Of a DNA stretch of 64,000 nucleotides, positions 13,855 to 26,100 are shown piece by piece (positions within the stretch are counted from its first letter, which is position 1; each line of letters starts with the position of its first letter). Under the pieces are notes generated by a model, which saw nothing but the letters and a program-made list of their open reading frames with translations, searched no databases and was not told where the DNA came from. The DNA comes from Coenobita brevimanus (lineage: Eukaryota > Arthropoda > Malacostraca > Decapoda > Coenobitidae). The stretch lies in assembly GCA_032717465.1 (NCBI GenBank), contig CM064665.1, positions 23,014,588 to 23,078,587 of the forward strand. The letters run 5' to 3'. The position numbers were made by a program, and so were the translations under genes.

Positions 13855-15292
13855 TCCTAATATCAAATCCACGAAACTTAGCTCCTTTGTCCCAGTCCAA
13901 TATGTTTCTTCATAATCAACCCACTGGGCACATGGTTCACTGGTCCTTGACCTCTACACTGGATCCTTAACTCACGCACTGGGACCTTCGACCTCCACAC
14001 TTGAACCCGATAGAAGTTAATATGTATAATGAATAACTCTTCTCCCCAGTGCAAGTAATCCCTTCACATGATCAGGAAAGTCTCATAATAAAGAAACATG
14101 AGTTACAATACTCGACATCTCAAGTAATAACAGAATAACACATGGCACTACAGACACATAGGTCTGCTCAAAATAATACTTATTGTAGGGATAACATGGA
14201 AGAGAAAGTACTATAACAAATACAGTAAGCATGAATAACTTTAACCATGAAAATCATCACTGCATCAATAACATTGTGCCTCACAAAGTAACTACGTGAA
14301 CATTAACTCACAACATAGCCCTAATAAGTACTGAATTGCAAAATCATCCCAACACATTAATAAATAATTCACAGTTCCCGGGCACCTAATATTTGGCCCA
14401 CAAAAATCACACACTTATCTAAGGCTCAGACAGAACTCTGTAGCTAGCATTCTCGTATTCCAGTTACACACTAAATAATAATATAAAGTACAGTACACAA
14501 ATATATGGGAAATACCTCATTATTCAGCTCACAGAATACCAGAGTGGAGCGGGAAACTCGAGACTTGCTCTTCCAATGGCTAATGGCGTCACCATTACAC
14601 ACTTCCTGAGGAACAACACTTGATTCTACCCGAGTCTGTTTCTTTATTTCGTCACCGTTATCACTCGTGGAGTATCACTTATTCGCACTTCAACATATCA
14701 GTCATAAGTATCATCAAATTACTTACAGAATTCCTTGGGGAGGTGGGGGGAAGAGGATGACGACAGTACCGACCATCCGTCACCTATCAAGGCCGGTGAG
14801 CAAGTGAGACACGCCAAAACTGAGTGATGGAAAGGGGGAGGGGGGGGATGACGGCTTACGCAATTTAAAATTTTTATTATTACAGACTCGTGATAGACTC
14901 AATGTGATGTCTTTCCCCTTACAATCGATTACTCGCAATAAATGACATTCTCTAGTTACAATAATTATTCACTAACACTTCTCTCTTTATACCCTTACAT
15001 CGAAAAACAATAAAAATCATCGTGCCTTACATCACTTTGCACACGTACATTATGCTGGATTATGTGACCAAGGCACATATTCCCATCCACTCGAGATTTT
15101 ATATTATAATGAGACTTAATACTAGTAAATTTCAGTAGGAAAAAATTGACTTTGCAACTATGTAACTTAATCTATGTTCTGGTCACGTCCTCATGGTAAC
15201 AATCATGCCCCGGCCACACACTGTCACTAAACCGAACTTTTGGTCCTATAATATGAACTAAATACAACTCATTATCACTTCCGGGCAGTGCA
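13415..15292 (-). repeat. 3' LTR of the Gypsy-type element
   Basis: About 1.88 kb, with (TA)n at 13823-13852 and a G-rich run GGGGGAGGGGGGG near 14834. It matches the other LTR along its length with scattered substitutions; I judge mid-90s percent identity by eye on ~200 bp. It lacks two segments present in the other LTR, at 21891-21937 and about 22672-22748. By minus-strand orientation this is the downstream LTR. Confidence 0.92.
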
Positions 15293-16362
15293 TCCGTCCA
15301 CAGTTAGGGAAGACCACAAGTTCGGGCTACTGGACCTGAACTCCTCAGAAATACCCAGTACCCATACTTAACACACACGGTACGTAAGTTCACCTACTTG
15401 ACCAGTCTCCCTCAATACTGCTACTGTGGGGTGTTCCACACGCTCCTTGCTCGTGAGGGGAAACCAATCTACACGCCTCCAAAACAACAGCCAACGTGTC
15501 CTATACTGCGACTGTGTGATATTACATAAGCTCCATGCTCGAGAACAGTCGGCGGCTATCTTGTCCACAAAAAAATAATTCCTCTACCACGAGTAAATCG
15601 TCTCATGCTACTCACGATATGCAACTGACGACGTATGCCACTCACCAAGCATATTAGACACAAGGAGAATGTTCTGCTACAAGGAGAATCTTTGTGCTTA
15701 GCTGAAAGTAACACAAGCTGCTCCACTGCCTTCTGTTCAGAGAGACCGAGCAAAACCTACCTACCTCTCCTAACATGCGAGAGCCCCATAGTTCAACTTC
15801 TCCAAGCACTATAGAGTAACTGGAAACTTCCCCTCTCTCTCTGAGCAATCCTATACTGCAGTTTGAGTATTACATACACTCAGTGTGCGAGGTTCTCAAA
15901 GCATGTAGGAAACCTCCAGGCAGAGACCTTCAGGTAGAACCGCCCCTCACATGTACAATTCCCTAACTCTGGGGGGGAAAAAAAAAGTCCTAATTGTGAG
16001 AGCTCATTTTCCCTAACTGAACCTAACCATCTACCCTAAAGAAAAAAAACAGAATAGAGGTAAGGCAAGAATGACGGTCTATACACCTTGGTGCACTCGA
16101 TTTGACAAACACGCAGCTTCCACGCCTCATCTCTCCAAAAGCTGGACATACCCTAAACAACTACTCAACCCTATTAATTGACTCAAAATTACAACATCAT
16201 AGGTACTGGTAGAAAAGATTAATACACAGGTACAGTCTGGAGAGACCTGGAAGGGCATATCTGACTCCATGTTCCCAGCCAGTTAGGGCAAGGATAAGAT
16301 GTGCTCAGAGAGAGAGAGAAAAAAAAAAGTATATACAATATATACAGCCATACACCCATCAT
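15293..16362 (-). other. Non-coding 3' region of the Gypsy-type element
   Basis: About 1 kb lies between the integrase stop and the 3' LTR. Only short frames occur, with no envelope features such as a signal peptide or transmembrane segment. A degenerate module (TACTGC, then TTNCA, then CTC and TGCTCG) recurs near 15413, 15500 and 15852. A convincing polypurine tract next to the LTR was not seen. Confidence 0.6.
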
Positions 16363-17365
16363 CTACGTGTACTGCAACATCTCAGGTGGTCTCCAGGATC
16401 TTACACCAGGCAGTATCTCCTCCTCTTCCTCACTGGTCAAAAACTTGTGATCCACCGTACTCAATAAGGCATCTCTTTCAAAATATCTTTTGACCTTTTC
16501 AGCTGCCCTACTCAAGGTGGTGCCATCAAACACATTTTCTAACTCATAGGCTCTACACTGATCGATAACTTTGACAATCTTGTAAGGACCCTGCCATTTT
16601 CTGTTTAGCTTTGATGCCGTACCAGGCATGCACTCTTCGACATAGATCCAAACTAATTCACCTGCTTCTAGAGAGTCATTGCTATGTGCCTCATTTGCCC
16701 TGTTAAGGTATCCTCCTGTCATCCGACATTGTGTCTCTTTGAGTATCTGTTTGACCTCTATTTTCTCTGCACAGTCTTCATCAGTAGGCAACTGCAAATC
16801 TCCTACCTCGCGATTTGGATGACGACCATAAAAAGCAAAGAATGGTGATGTACCTAGGGACATATGCACTGTTTCGTTCAATGCTTTCTCAGTGTCGTAC
16901 AGGTGCATGGGCCACGTATTCAGGTGTTCTTGGCTCAAGATTGCAAGTACTGTCCTAAGGTCCTATGTGCTCTCTCAATAACTGAGTTTCCTCGGGGATG
17001 GTAGGGTAGACAGAATCCTTGCTTAATCACAGCTTTCCTACAAAAATCTCTAAACTCTGGACTAGTGAATTCTCCTCCGTTGTCCATGATGACTACCAGC
17101 AGCTTGCCATACCTACAGATGTCCTTAAATTCTTCAGCTACGGCTTTGGTGGATTTTGTTTGAAGGGGGTAGATACGTAGGTACCTAGAAAAATGGTCTA
17201 TCACCATGAGACAATACCTGTGACCACTCCTACTATTATGCAAATTATGAGATCTATCGCAACTCTCTGACTATTATCATCTACTGGTGGCAATTCATTG
17301 AAATGGTGCACAATCTTCCCGTGATCCTTGGACTGCTGACATGACTTGCATGATTTAACAAAATG
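16363..17365 (-). pseudogene. Integrase region of the Gypsy-type pol
   Basis: The start of this region carries the CKSCQQSK part of the HHCC zinc finger. The catalytic core at 16935-17243 shows MVIDHFSRY, then MDNGGEF, then NSVIERAHRTL, the three acidic residues of the D,D-35-E site. The C-terminal part at 16363-16938 has KWQGPYKIV followed by YEL, a GPY/F-type module. At least two frameshifts split it, near 17245 and near 16940, so no full integrase can be made. It would have joined reverse-transcribed DNA to the genome. No chromodomain was recognised. Confidence 0.88.
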
Positions 17366-18538
17366 TCACACATCGGTCAGTACAGACGGCCGATAGAAAA
17401 ACTGTCTTGCCTTGGCTACCATCTTGCATTCTCCTAGGTGTGAAAGGTTATGAACAATTGAACAGGCAATAGCAACTAAAGACTTGGGTACTACCAGGCA
17501 CAACCTTGACTTTCCCATTTCTTCTCTTCGGACATAAAGAATCTCCTCATTCATTTCGAAAGCGTAAATGGGACGATTACCAGACAACTTTCTGGGTAAC
17601 TGACCTCCTTCTAAATACTGAATTACCTGCCTCCACCTTGGGTCTGCTTTCTGGGCTTCCCGGACCTTGTCTACCGTAAGGCCCAGCCACCGAATTTCTG
17701 CATTAGATTGAGTTACCCCTGAGGCCTCCTCGATTGCTCCTACTGGTCTACTCAAAGCATCTGGGTCATAATGATTCACACCCTTTTTACATCTTACCAC
17801 AAAATCGTAGTCTCTCATCTCCAACAAATAACTTGACGTATGTGAGCATTTAGTCTTTTTCTTAAAGATGGTGGTTAATGTTCTATGGTCAGTGACGATG
17901 GAAAAGGGTTTGCACCATAAATAGTGGCTGAAAAATCTACACGCACTCGCTGCTGCCATAGCTTCCTTGTCTGTTACTGAGCATCTTTTTTCTGTTGGGG
18001 TAAGCTTCTTTGAAAAGTATCCAATAGGTCTCAGATATTTCTCGCCCTCCAGCTGCATAAGATCTCCGCCAATGTGCGAGTTGCTAGCATCTGTGTGTAA
18101 CTCGAATGGTTTAGTTAAATCTGCCTTTACTAGTACTGAAGCTGACACTAACTTTTGTTTAAGAACTAAGAATGCATTCTCACACTCCTCTGACCATTCA
18201 AATTTTGCGTCCTTCCTAAGCAAATTTGTGAGAGGATTGGCAATGGCAGCAAAGTCAAGAATGTATTTGCGACAGAAGTTACACATGCCCACAAAGCGTC
18301 TCACTTCCTTGGCCTTCGTTGGTCGTAACATCTGTTCAACGACTTCGAGATTCTTACTGTAAGGGCACACTCCTTTTTCCGACACTACATGTCCCAAGAG
18401 CTTAATTTCTCGCTTTATGAAAGAGCATTTACTAACATTCAGCTTCATTCCAAACTCGGTTAATCTTCCAAAGGTAATCTTCAGTCGGTCTAGCATCTGA
18501 CTGAAAAAGTCTGCCCAAATCACAACATCGTCTAGGTA
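17366..18538 (-). pseudogene. Reverse transcriptase (3' half), RNase H and integrase zinc finger
   Basis: The frame begins with the catalytic YLDD box at 18527-18538. It continues through the RT thumb motif (KLLGHVVSEKG), a typical FVGMCNFCRKYI stretch and RNase H. RNase H motifs are TDASNSHIGGDL, YFSKKLTPTEK and VTDHRTL, ending with a DALSRP boundary. HNLSHLGEC begins the integrase zinc finger. This 390-codon block is the best preserved part of pol. It is separated from the RT N-terminal half and from the integrase core by frameshifts. The normal product copies element RNA into DNA and degrades the RNA strand. Confidence 0.93.
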
Positions 18539-19072
18539 GTTACAGCACCAACCTTCTCTAAGGGGCTAACACTTGCTGCATTTTCCTCGTGAAAATTGCT
18601 GGACTCACAGACAATCCAAAAGGTAAGCACTTACTCCATCACAAGAAGTTGTCAAGTCTCAAGAACTTTCATCCAACCGAACTTGGAGGTAGGAGTCTTT
18701 CATGTCAAGAGTGCAGTAAAACTTTTTCCCAGCACTTTCCTCTACTAATTCATCTAATCGGGGAAGGGGGTGGATATCTATCTTGACCTTCTTATTAAGT
18801 GCCCGATAATCAATACTCATCCTTTTACCTCCGTCCAGCTTGCTGACTAAGACTATGGGGGCTAAATATGCAGCGTTCGATTCCTCAATCACATCCTTTT
18901 CAACCATCTCATCAATCATCTCGGAAATTATCTTCCTTGCTTGCTCAGGATGCCAATAGAAGGGCATACACACGGGTTCAGAGTCGATGGTATCAATGTG
19001 GGCTTCAGGTACTTTAAGGGTGCCAATTTCCTTCGGACCAAGAATGAACAGTGCATGGTCATCCAATATCAT
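18539..19072 (-). pseudogene. Reverse transcriptase N-terminal half of the Gypsy-type pol
   Basis: The frame at 18659-19072 contains VLVSKLDGGKRMSIDYRALN and YCTLDMKDSYLQVRLDE, the usual Gypsy RT fingers/palm motifs with the first catalytic aspartate. Between 18539 and 18659 another frame gives CLPFGLSVSPAIFTRKMQQV, the PFGL box, after a frameshift and stop. Together with the YLDD box just downstream the palm is complete but not in one frame. Confidence 0.9.
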
Positions 19073-19075
19073 CTC

Positions 19076-19960
19076 TCACAATTTGTCCCTCTGTGACTGA
19101 GACAAATGTGCCCAATTCAGCTCTCTGAGAATTGAATTAAGCGCAGCACAACGGTCGCTCCCATCTTGTGCCTGATCCATGTGTGGTAACAAAGCATTAT
19201 CTACCCGAACTGCTGGTGCCACAAAGTTACCTTCTGCCTCACCCTCTGGTTGCACTAATTCAGGTGGACTTCTGTCCTGTTCCTTGGAGCTAAGATAAAT
19301 AATATTCGACTCGTCAACAACATGGTACATCCCCAACACTTGTCCTGGGTTTAGCTTCACTGATCCCTTGGTTACATTGGCAATGGGTAAATAGCATGTC
19401 CCGTTCTCACTAACTCTCATGCAACAATTTGGTGCTAAGGAAGCTTTATCCCTGGCCTTCTAAAATTTATTAACATGTAAGACATCTCCGGGTTTTCTGC
19501 CTTTTAATGCAATGGGTACTGACATAAATGTCTGTGCAGGTACCACGGTCCTACACTTCACTTGTACTAGCTCTCCTTCTGCCATTCTCGTATGGTTAGT
19601 CTGGAACTTTATTCCGTTCACTGTCTGGCAAAGCTTATTTTGGACCTCATACTGCTGACCACCCCAATGCATCACCTGACCTCCATTCCAAGCGAAATTC
19701 GCTCTACCAATTAAATCCGCACCCATGAGCTCTTCGGTTGACAAATAATAATCTGGGACCACTACAAATTGCTGCACTATGCTTGTCTCGGGGGCAATAT
19801 GAACTACCAATGAAACCTGGCCAACAACAGTTAACTTATGGCTGGATACTGAATGCAATAAACGTCGGCACTTGCTAATCCTTAATCCTAATCTATTTGC
19901 GTACTTTCTTTCATCAATGTTGCTACACTACCAGTATCTACAAAAGCTGAAACCTATACT
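19076..19960 (-). pseudogene. Aspartic protease and protease-RT linker region
   Basis: AFVDTGSVATL, with catalytic DTG at 19930-19938, marks a retroviral-type aspartic protease. Downstream frames at 19460-19858 (including STEELMGADLIGR, a plausible flap/ILG-like part) and 19076-19420 (linker) lie in other frames. A stop precedes the DTG motif. The protease would have cut Gag-Pol; it is broken here. Confidence 0.78.
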
Positions 19961-20123
19961 GTCCCAAAATCAAGAGTATCACTGGAGTGTCTACTTCATC
20001 TCGAACTTTTCGGACTTTCTCCACCTCAGTATCTGAAGGCTCTGGCAGCCCTCATTCTGTTCTACAAACCTGTACGCTACACACGACATGACTGACAGCC
20101 TGCGTTACCTCAGGGGCTTCTAG

Positions 20124-21326
20124 TCATTCCCTAGGCGGTTGGGAGTCCGGATGTAACTGAGAATCCTGCTGTGGGAGGGAACTAGCTGATGTAGGAGGTG
20201 TATTTGGCAAGCTTCTTTCTGGTTTTCTACTCAAGTTAGGTCTACCAGGGCATCCCTCATGTCCCCTTCTAGAGTTTGCTTTCAAGCAATCACAACAACT
20301 TCCTTGCTCTTGTTTCCTTGGACAGTTTGCCCTGTCATGTTTACTGCCATTTGAACACCACCCACTAGGCCACATTGTAGGTCTAGGTTTAAAGGATACC
20401 TCATGTATGGGTACTTGAGTCACTGGATGAGCGTTGTCACTAACAAGTGGAGGTGTGATTCTAGTAGGGGTTGGAATATAATTATCGACAGACCTTTGTT
20501 CATCCACAACTTTCGTCACTCTACGCCACTGTATGTAACCCCTTTCTCTCTCTAATTCTGAAATAAAGGTCTCCTCCATTTCTAGATCTTTAAACAACCC
20601 TAATCGTTCCCTAACTTCCTGCAGTACATTACGTAACACAGCTTTCTTCCACATCTGCTCCACATTGGGAGGGTTAATATGGGGATGTTCTCTACAAATT
20701 GCCCTAAAGTTACTCTTGAACTGTCTAACAAATCTCTTAGGTGGATCCTCAAAGTTATACTTCATTTGGGCAAGCTCACAGAATGCATCAGCGATCCCTT
20801 CGGGACTTCTGAACTCACGCTGCAACAATGTCTTAATGGCCCCATAAGTACCACCTGCCTCACATAAGCTTAACTCTCTCAGAACATATGTACGTAACTC
20901 TGTGTCCATATATGTGAGCGCTACCGCCTTCCGCCGTTCTAATTTAGCAGTCACTGACTCCACCTGCATTAGAAAGTGATCCACCAGGGTCCTAGTATGT
21001 AGACCATACATTTCATTCATCCTTAGAACATCAACATCCTTACACTCTAGTACTACTGAATTTCCCTGATAGCTCTGCATACCTCCTACAGGCAAATTTG
21101 ACCGCTGTGGAGTTGACTGCCTAAATGGATATCCAGACTTTATGGGGGTAGATTGTGATAAGCCTCCAACCTTGGTTGGGGTGAGTCCGGGTGGGCCTAA
21201 CATCTCCTCCAAAGCTCTAATACGCTCAAAACACTCATCAATAGCGAAGGGTTCTTGCGTCACACCTACTCCCTCAGGCATCTCAGTCTCAATGTCAATC
21301 AATTTTTCAACACAGGACTCCATCAT
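20124..21326 (-). CDS. Gag-like protein of the Gypsy-type element
   Basis: A 400-codon uninterrupted frame opens with ATGATG shortly after the 5' LTR and leader. It is the first gene in element order and would encode the capsid/nucleocapsid polyprotein that packages element RNA. The middle (residues about 95-270) is helical and charged as in Gag capsids. Near residues 315-350 the sequence WCSNGSKHDRANC is a degenerate CCHC knuckle lacking its first cysteine, followed by CCDC and a later H-x2-C that may be a second one. The C-terminus is Ser/Pro/Gln-rich. The protease follows in a different frame. Identification rests on position plus the knuckle, since capsid homology cannot be tested here. 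Confidence 0.75.
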   Translation of the reverse strand: MMESCVEKLIDIETEMPEGVGVTQEPFAIDECFERIRALEEMLGPPGLTPTKVGGLSQSTPIKSGYPFRQSTPQRSNLPVGGMQSYQGNSVVLECKDVDVLRMNEMYGLHTRTLVDHFLMQVESVTAKLERRKAVALTYMDTELRTYVLRELSLCEAGGTYGAIKTLLQREFRSPEGIADAFCELAQMKYNFEDPPKRFVRQFKSNFRAICREHPHINPPNVEQMWKKAVLRNVLQEVRERLGLFKDLEMEETFISELERERGYIQWRRVTKVVDEQRSVDNYIPTPTRITPPLVSDNAHPVTQVPIHEVSFKPRPTMWPSGWCSNGSKHDRANCPRKQEQGSCCDCLKANSRRGHEGCPGRPNLSRKPERSLPNTPPTSASSLPQQDSQLHPDSQPPRE

Positions 21327-21590
21327 GATTTATACAAACGTGAGCAACCCCAGGAGGTGAAGGCTCAAGTAGTAAAAATACCCAACCGCAGCACCAAGAT
21401 AGTACACACTAAAAATACACATATCTTATAATTCTACATATAATGCCAAATACATATAACTTTGAGAACTTTGGGATGAGCTATTGATTTAATTTTACTT
21501 AATGACAATCTTCTAAATGATCTATCAATTATTGCTTACCAGTTTAATTACCCTCACATTAATAGGTCATCCCAACGCTGTGCCACCACT
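21327..21590 (-). other. 5' leader with candidate primer-binding site
   Basis: Immediately inside the 5' LTR, in element orientation, the sequence reads AGTGGTGGCACAGCGTTGGG. The TGG near the LTR edge is typical of a tRNA primer-binding site, but the tRNA was not identified. The rest, up to the gag start, is AT-rich and non-coding. Confidence 0.5.
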
Positions 21591-22035
21591 TGTACTGTCA
21601 CCTCTGCAATCCAGACTTTTACACAGTCAACAGGGGCAGAAATCAAGTCACTATTGATGACCACTGTGTCCTGGAACGGTTGGGAACTCAGATTGACGGA
21701 GACTCTCTCCCACTAGCGGCCTCTTCGGTTGCGTTTATTACATTTCATGTGATTAAGAGTGGTGGCATGCCAAAATGACGGCGCCAGTCTCCAACTCGGC
21801 CAACCCAAGCCCAACCTTCGCAATTTCCCCCCAGAATGCTTCTAAGGTTTCACATTAACAAACTACTACCACCAGTTCTCAAGGCTTATACCTTGGCCAC
21901 CCCGTTTGTGATACATGGCGTCTGGCAATGAATGAATGAAAAAGTTCGAGTGGGAGGAAATGTGTAATAAGACCAAAAGGTAGAAATCTTCCACAGCTAC
22001 TTGCTTTACAGATTAAACCTGAATCAGTTGGCGTG

Positions 22036-22106
<71 letters not shown>

Positions 22107-23634
22107 TCCTAGTATCAAATCCACGAAACTTATTTCCTTTGTCCCAGTCCAATATGTTTCTTCATAATCACCCCTCTGAGCACATAGTTCACTGGTCCAG
22201 TCTTCTGCCACTGCCGAGCTTGACCTCCACACTGGGACCTTGACTCACGCACTGGGACCTTTGACCTCCACACTTGAACCCGATAGAAGTTAATATGTAT
22301 AATGAATAACTCTTCTCCCCAATGCAAGTAAATCCTTCACATGATCAGGAAAGTCTCATAATAAAGAAACATGAGTTACAACACTCGGGATCTCAAGTAA
22401 TAACAGAATAACACATGGCACTACAGACACATAGGTCTGCTCAAAATAATACTTATTGTAGGGATAACATGGAAGAGAAAGTACTATAACAAATACAGTA
22501 AGTATGAATAACTTTAACCATGAAAATCATCACTGCATCAATAACATTGTGCCTCACAAAGTAACTACGTGAACATTAACTCACAACATAGCCCTAATAA
22601 GTACTGGATTGCAGTCATCCCAACACATTAATAAATAATTCACAGTTCCCGGGCACCTAATATTTGGCCCACAAAAGTCAGTTAGAATAGTTCAGGGACG
22701 TAATATAATGAAAATCGGTAACGTTGGTTACTTCTAAAGTAATACCAATCACACACTTATCTAAGGCTCAGACAGAACTATGTTGCTAGCATTCTCGAAT
22801 TCCAGTTACACACTTAATAATAATATAAAGTACGGTACACAAACATATGGGAAATACCTCACTATTCAGGTCACAGAATACCAGAGTGGAGCGGGAAACT
22901 CGAGACTCGCTCTTCCAATGGCTAATGGCGTCACCATTACACACTTCCTGAGGAACAACACTTGATTCTACCCGAGTCTATTTCTTTATTACGTCACTAT
23001 TATCACTCGTGGAGTATCACTTATTCGCGCTTCAACATATCAGTCATAAGTATCATCAAATTACAGAATTCCCTGGGGAGGGGGGGGAGGAGGATGACGA
23101 CAGTACCGACCATCCGTCACCTATCACGGCCGGTGAGCGAGTGAGACACGCCAAAACTGCGTGATGGAAAGGGGGAGGGGGGGGGGATGACGGCTTACGC
23201 TATTTAAAATTTTTATTGCTACAGACTCGTGATAGACACAGTGTGATGTCTTTCCCCTTACAATCGATTACCCGCAATATATGACATTTTCTAGTTACAA
23301 TAATTACTCACCAACACTTCTCTCTTTATACCCTTACATCGAAAGACAATAAAAGTCATCGTGCCTTACATCACTTTGCGCACACGTACATTATGCTGGA
23401 TTACGTGACCAAGGCACATATTCCCATCCACTAGAGATTTTATATTATTAAGAGACTTAATACTAGTAAATTCCAGTAGGAAAAAAAATGACTTAGCAAC
23501 TAGATAACTTAATCTATGTTCAGCTCACGTCCGCATGGTAAAAACTTTGCCCAGGCCACACACTGTCACTAAACCGAACTTTTGGTCATATAAAATGAAC
23601 TAGATACAACTCATTATCACTTCCGGGCAGAACA
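21591..23634 (-). repeat. 5' LTR of the Gypsy-type element
   Basis: About 2.04 kb, upstream LTR by minus-strand orientation, so expected to hold the promoter. It differs from its partner by a longer (TA)n at 22045-22104, a LINE-like insert at 21891-21943, an extra ~77-bp segment near 22672-22748 and many substitutions. A G-run is near 23171-23186. No certain TATA box or polyadenylation signal could be singled out. Confidence 0.92.
21891..21943 (+). mobile_element. LINE 3' tip with (GAAT)n tail inside one LTR
   Basis: TTGGCCACCCCGTTTGTG, then GGCGTCTGGCAATGAATGAATG, is absent from the other LTR. It closely resembles the 3' end of the family C LINE at 41008-41050 (GGCCACCCCAAACGGG, then GGCGTCTGGCAAT followed by a tetranucleotide tail). 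I read it as a severely 5'-truncated family C insertion made after the LTR pair formed. The match is short. Confidence 0.65.
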
Positions 23635-26100
23635 CCGGGTCCCTCTTCCTGTTTTCAGACCTGGATCTCTCTTCCTTTTTGTCACACCCTGGTCTCTCTT
23701 CCTTTTTTTCTGACCTAGGTCTGTTCTCTTCTTTTAATCAGACCCGGGTGTCTCCTTTTTCAGGGACGGGTCTCTTCTTTTCTTCAGACCGGGGTCTCTT
23801 CTCTTCTTCAGACCCGTGTCTCTTCTTTTCTTCAGACCCGGGTCTTCATTTCTTTCAGACCCGGGTCTCTTCATTTTTTCAGGCCCCGGTCTCTTCATTT
23901 TTCAGACCCAGGTCTCTTCCTTTATCCAGACCTGGGTCTCTTCCTTTATCCAGACCTGGGTCTCTTCCTTTTTCCAGACCTGGATCTCTTCCCTTTTTTT
24001 AATACCCGACACTCTTCCTTTTTTCAGACCCGCTTTTCTTCTTTTTTTCAGACCTGGGTCTCATATTTTTCTCGAGACCCAGGTCTCATTTTGTTGTGAC
24101 CCTGGTCTCTCATTCTTTCAGACCCGGGTCTCTCCTCCTTCTTTCAGGCCCCTGTCTCTCCTCCCTTTTTTCACACGCGGGTTTCTTCTTTTTTTCAGTC
24201 CCTGGTCTCTTCATTTTTTCAGCCCCGGGTCTTCTTTTTTTCAGTCCCGGGTCTCTTCGTTTTTTTCAAAACTGGGTGTCTTCCTTTTTTTCAGACACGG
24301 GTCTCTCCTCCCTCTTTCAGACCCGGGTCTTTCCTTTCTTTCAGACCCCAGTCTCTCCTCCTTTTCTCAGACCCGGTCTCTCCTTTTTTTTCAGACCCAT
24401 GTCTCTCCTTTTTTCAGACCCGGGTCTCTTCTTTTCTTCTGACCCGGGTCTTTTCTTTTTCGTCTCTTCTTTTTTTAGACCGTGGTCTCGTCTTTTTTTC
24501 GGACCCGGGTTTTCATTTTTTCAGACCCGGGTCTCTTCATTTGTCAGACCGGGTCTCTTCTTTATTTCAGACCCGGGTTTCTCTTCTTTTTTTCAGACCC
24601 GGGTCTCTTCTTTTCAGACCCGGGTCTCTTCTTTTTTCAGACCCGGGTCTCTTCTTTTTCAGACCCGGGTCTCTTCTTTTTTCAGACCCGGGTCTCTTCT
24701 TTTTTCAGACCCGGGTCTCTTCTTTTTTTCAGACCCGGGTCTCTTCTTTGCTTTCAGACCCGGGTCTCTTCTTTTTTCAGACCCGGGTCTCTTCTTTTTT
24801 TCAGACCAGTGACTCTTCCTTTTTTCAGATTCGGGTTTCTCTTCTTTCTTTCAGACCCGCGTCTTTTCTTTTTTAAAGACCCGGGTCTGTTCTTTTGAGA
24901 CCCGGCTCTGTTCTTCTTTTGAGATCCGGGTCTCTTCACTTTTTCAGATCCGGGTCCCATCTTTTCGTCAGACCCAGGTCAATTCTCTTCTTCGCAGCGG
25001 GGTCTCTTCGTTTTTTCAGACCTGGGTCTCTTCTTTTTTCCTGACCCGGTTCTCTTCGTTTTTTCAGACCCGGGTCTTTTTTTAACCCGGGTCCATTCTT
25101 TCTTTCAGACCCGGTTCTCTTCTTTCAGACCCCGGTCTCTCCTTTTTTTTTCAGACCCCTGTCTCTTCTTTTTTTTCAGACCCGAGTCTCTTCTTTTTAT
25201 AGACCCGTGTGTCTTCTTTTTATAGACTCGTGTCTCTTTTAACAGACCCGGGTCTCTCTTCCTTTTTTTCAGTCCCTGGGCTCTCTTTGTTCAGACCCGG
25301 GTCTCTCTTCCTTTTTTTGACCCGGGTCTCTTCCTTTTTCAGATCCGGGTCTCCTCCTTTTCCCGACCCCGGTGTATTCCTTTTATCAGACCAGGTGCTC
25401 ATTATTATCTCAGACCAGGTCTCATCCTTTTCTTCAGACCCGGGTCTGTTCCTTTATTGAGACCCAGGTCTCTTCTTTTTTTGTGTGACTTGGTCTCTTC
25501 CTTCTTTCAGACCTGGGTCTCTTCCTTTTTTCTGGCGTGGATTTCTTTTTTTTTTTTTTTACCCATGCCTCTCCATTTTTCTTTGACCCGCGTCTCCTTT
25601 TTTTTTTTTTAATGACTAGGATCCCTTTATTTTCTGACCCGGCTCTTTTTTTTTCGATGCGGGTCTCTTTTTTACTGACCTATTTCTTCTTTTTTTGTGT
25701 GTGACCCGGGTCTCTTATTTTTTTCTGACCCAGGCCTCCTCTTTTTTTCTGACCCGGGTCTCTTCTTTTTTTCTGACCTGTGCCTCTTTTTTCTCTTTTC
25801 TCTGGCCAGGGTCTTTTTTTTTTTTTTTTTATCTAACACGGGTCTGCTTTTTGTAACCCGGGACTCTCCATTTTTTCTGACCCGGGCCTCTTTTTTTCCT
25901 ATCGAGGTCTCGTCTTTTTTTTCCTGACCCCTGTCTTTTGTTTTTTTCTGACCCTTTTTTTGCTGAACCTGGTCTTTTTTTCTGACCCCGGTCTCTGTAC
26001 TTCATTCCGATCCGTGTCTCTGTTTTTTTTTTAGACCCCCTTTTTTTTTTTTTTTTTTACCTGGATGTCTTTTTTCTCAGGTTTCGGATCTTTTTTGGCA
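23635..26100 (+). repeat. Large satellite, right arm
   Basis: Same unit and orientation as 6985-13410. 24590-24800 is the most homogeneous stretch, with nearly identical units. From about 25540 onward units degrade: CAG is often replaced by CTG and poly-T runs lengthen. Before the Gypsy-type insertion the two arms formed one array of about 9 kb. Confidence 0.96.

Larger units (their letters stand above)
13415..23634 (-). mobile_element. Ty3/Gypsy-type LTR retrotransposon in the satellite
   Basis: Two long direct repeats (13415-15292 and 21591-23634) start TGTACTGTCACCTCTG and share the end CACTTCCGGGCAG. They bracket a minus-strand internal region reading gag, protease, reverse transcriptase, RNase H, integrase in that order. 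The pol order with integrase last is the Ty3/Gypsy arrangement. ACCGG at 13410-13414 recurs at 23634-23638, giving a 4-5-bp target duplication; exact LTR ends are uncertain by a few bases. Removing the element leaves a normal satellite unit. Frameshifts and stops in pol, plus clearly divergent LTRs, mean it is no longer autonomous. No env-like gene was found. Confidence 0.93.

Noticed and set aside
15368..15848. Envelope gene of the Gypsy-type element
   Set aside because: Only 64-66-codon frames without signal peptide, transmembrane segment or cysteine pattern.
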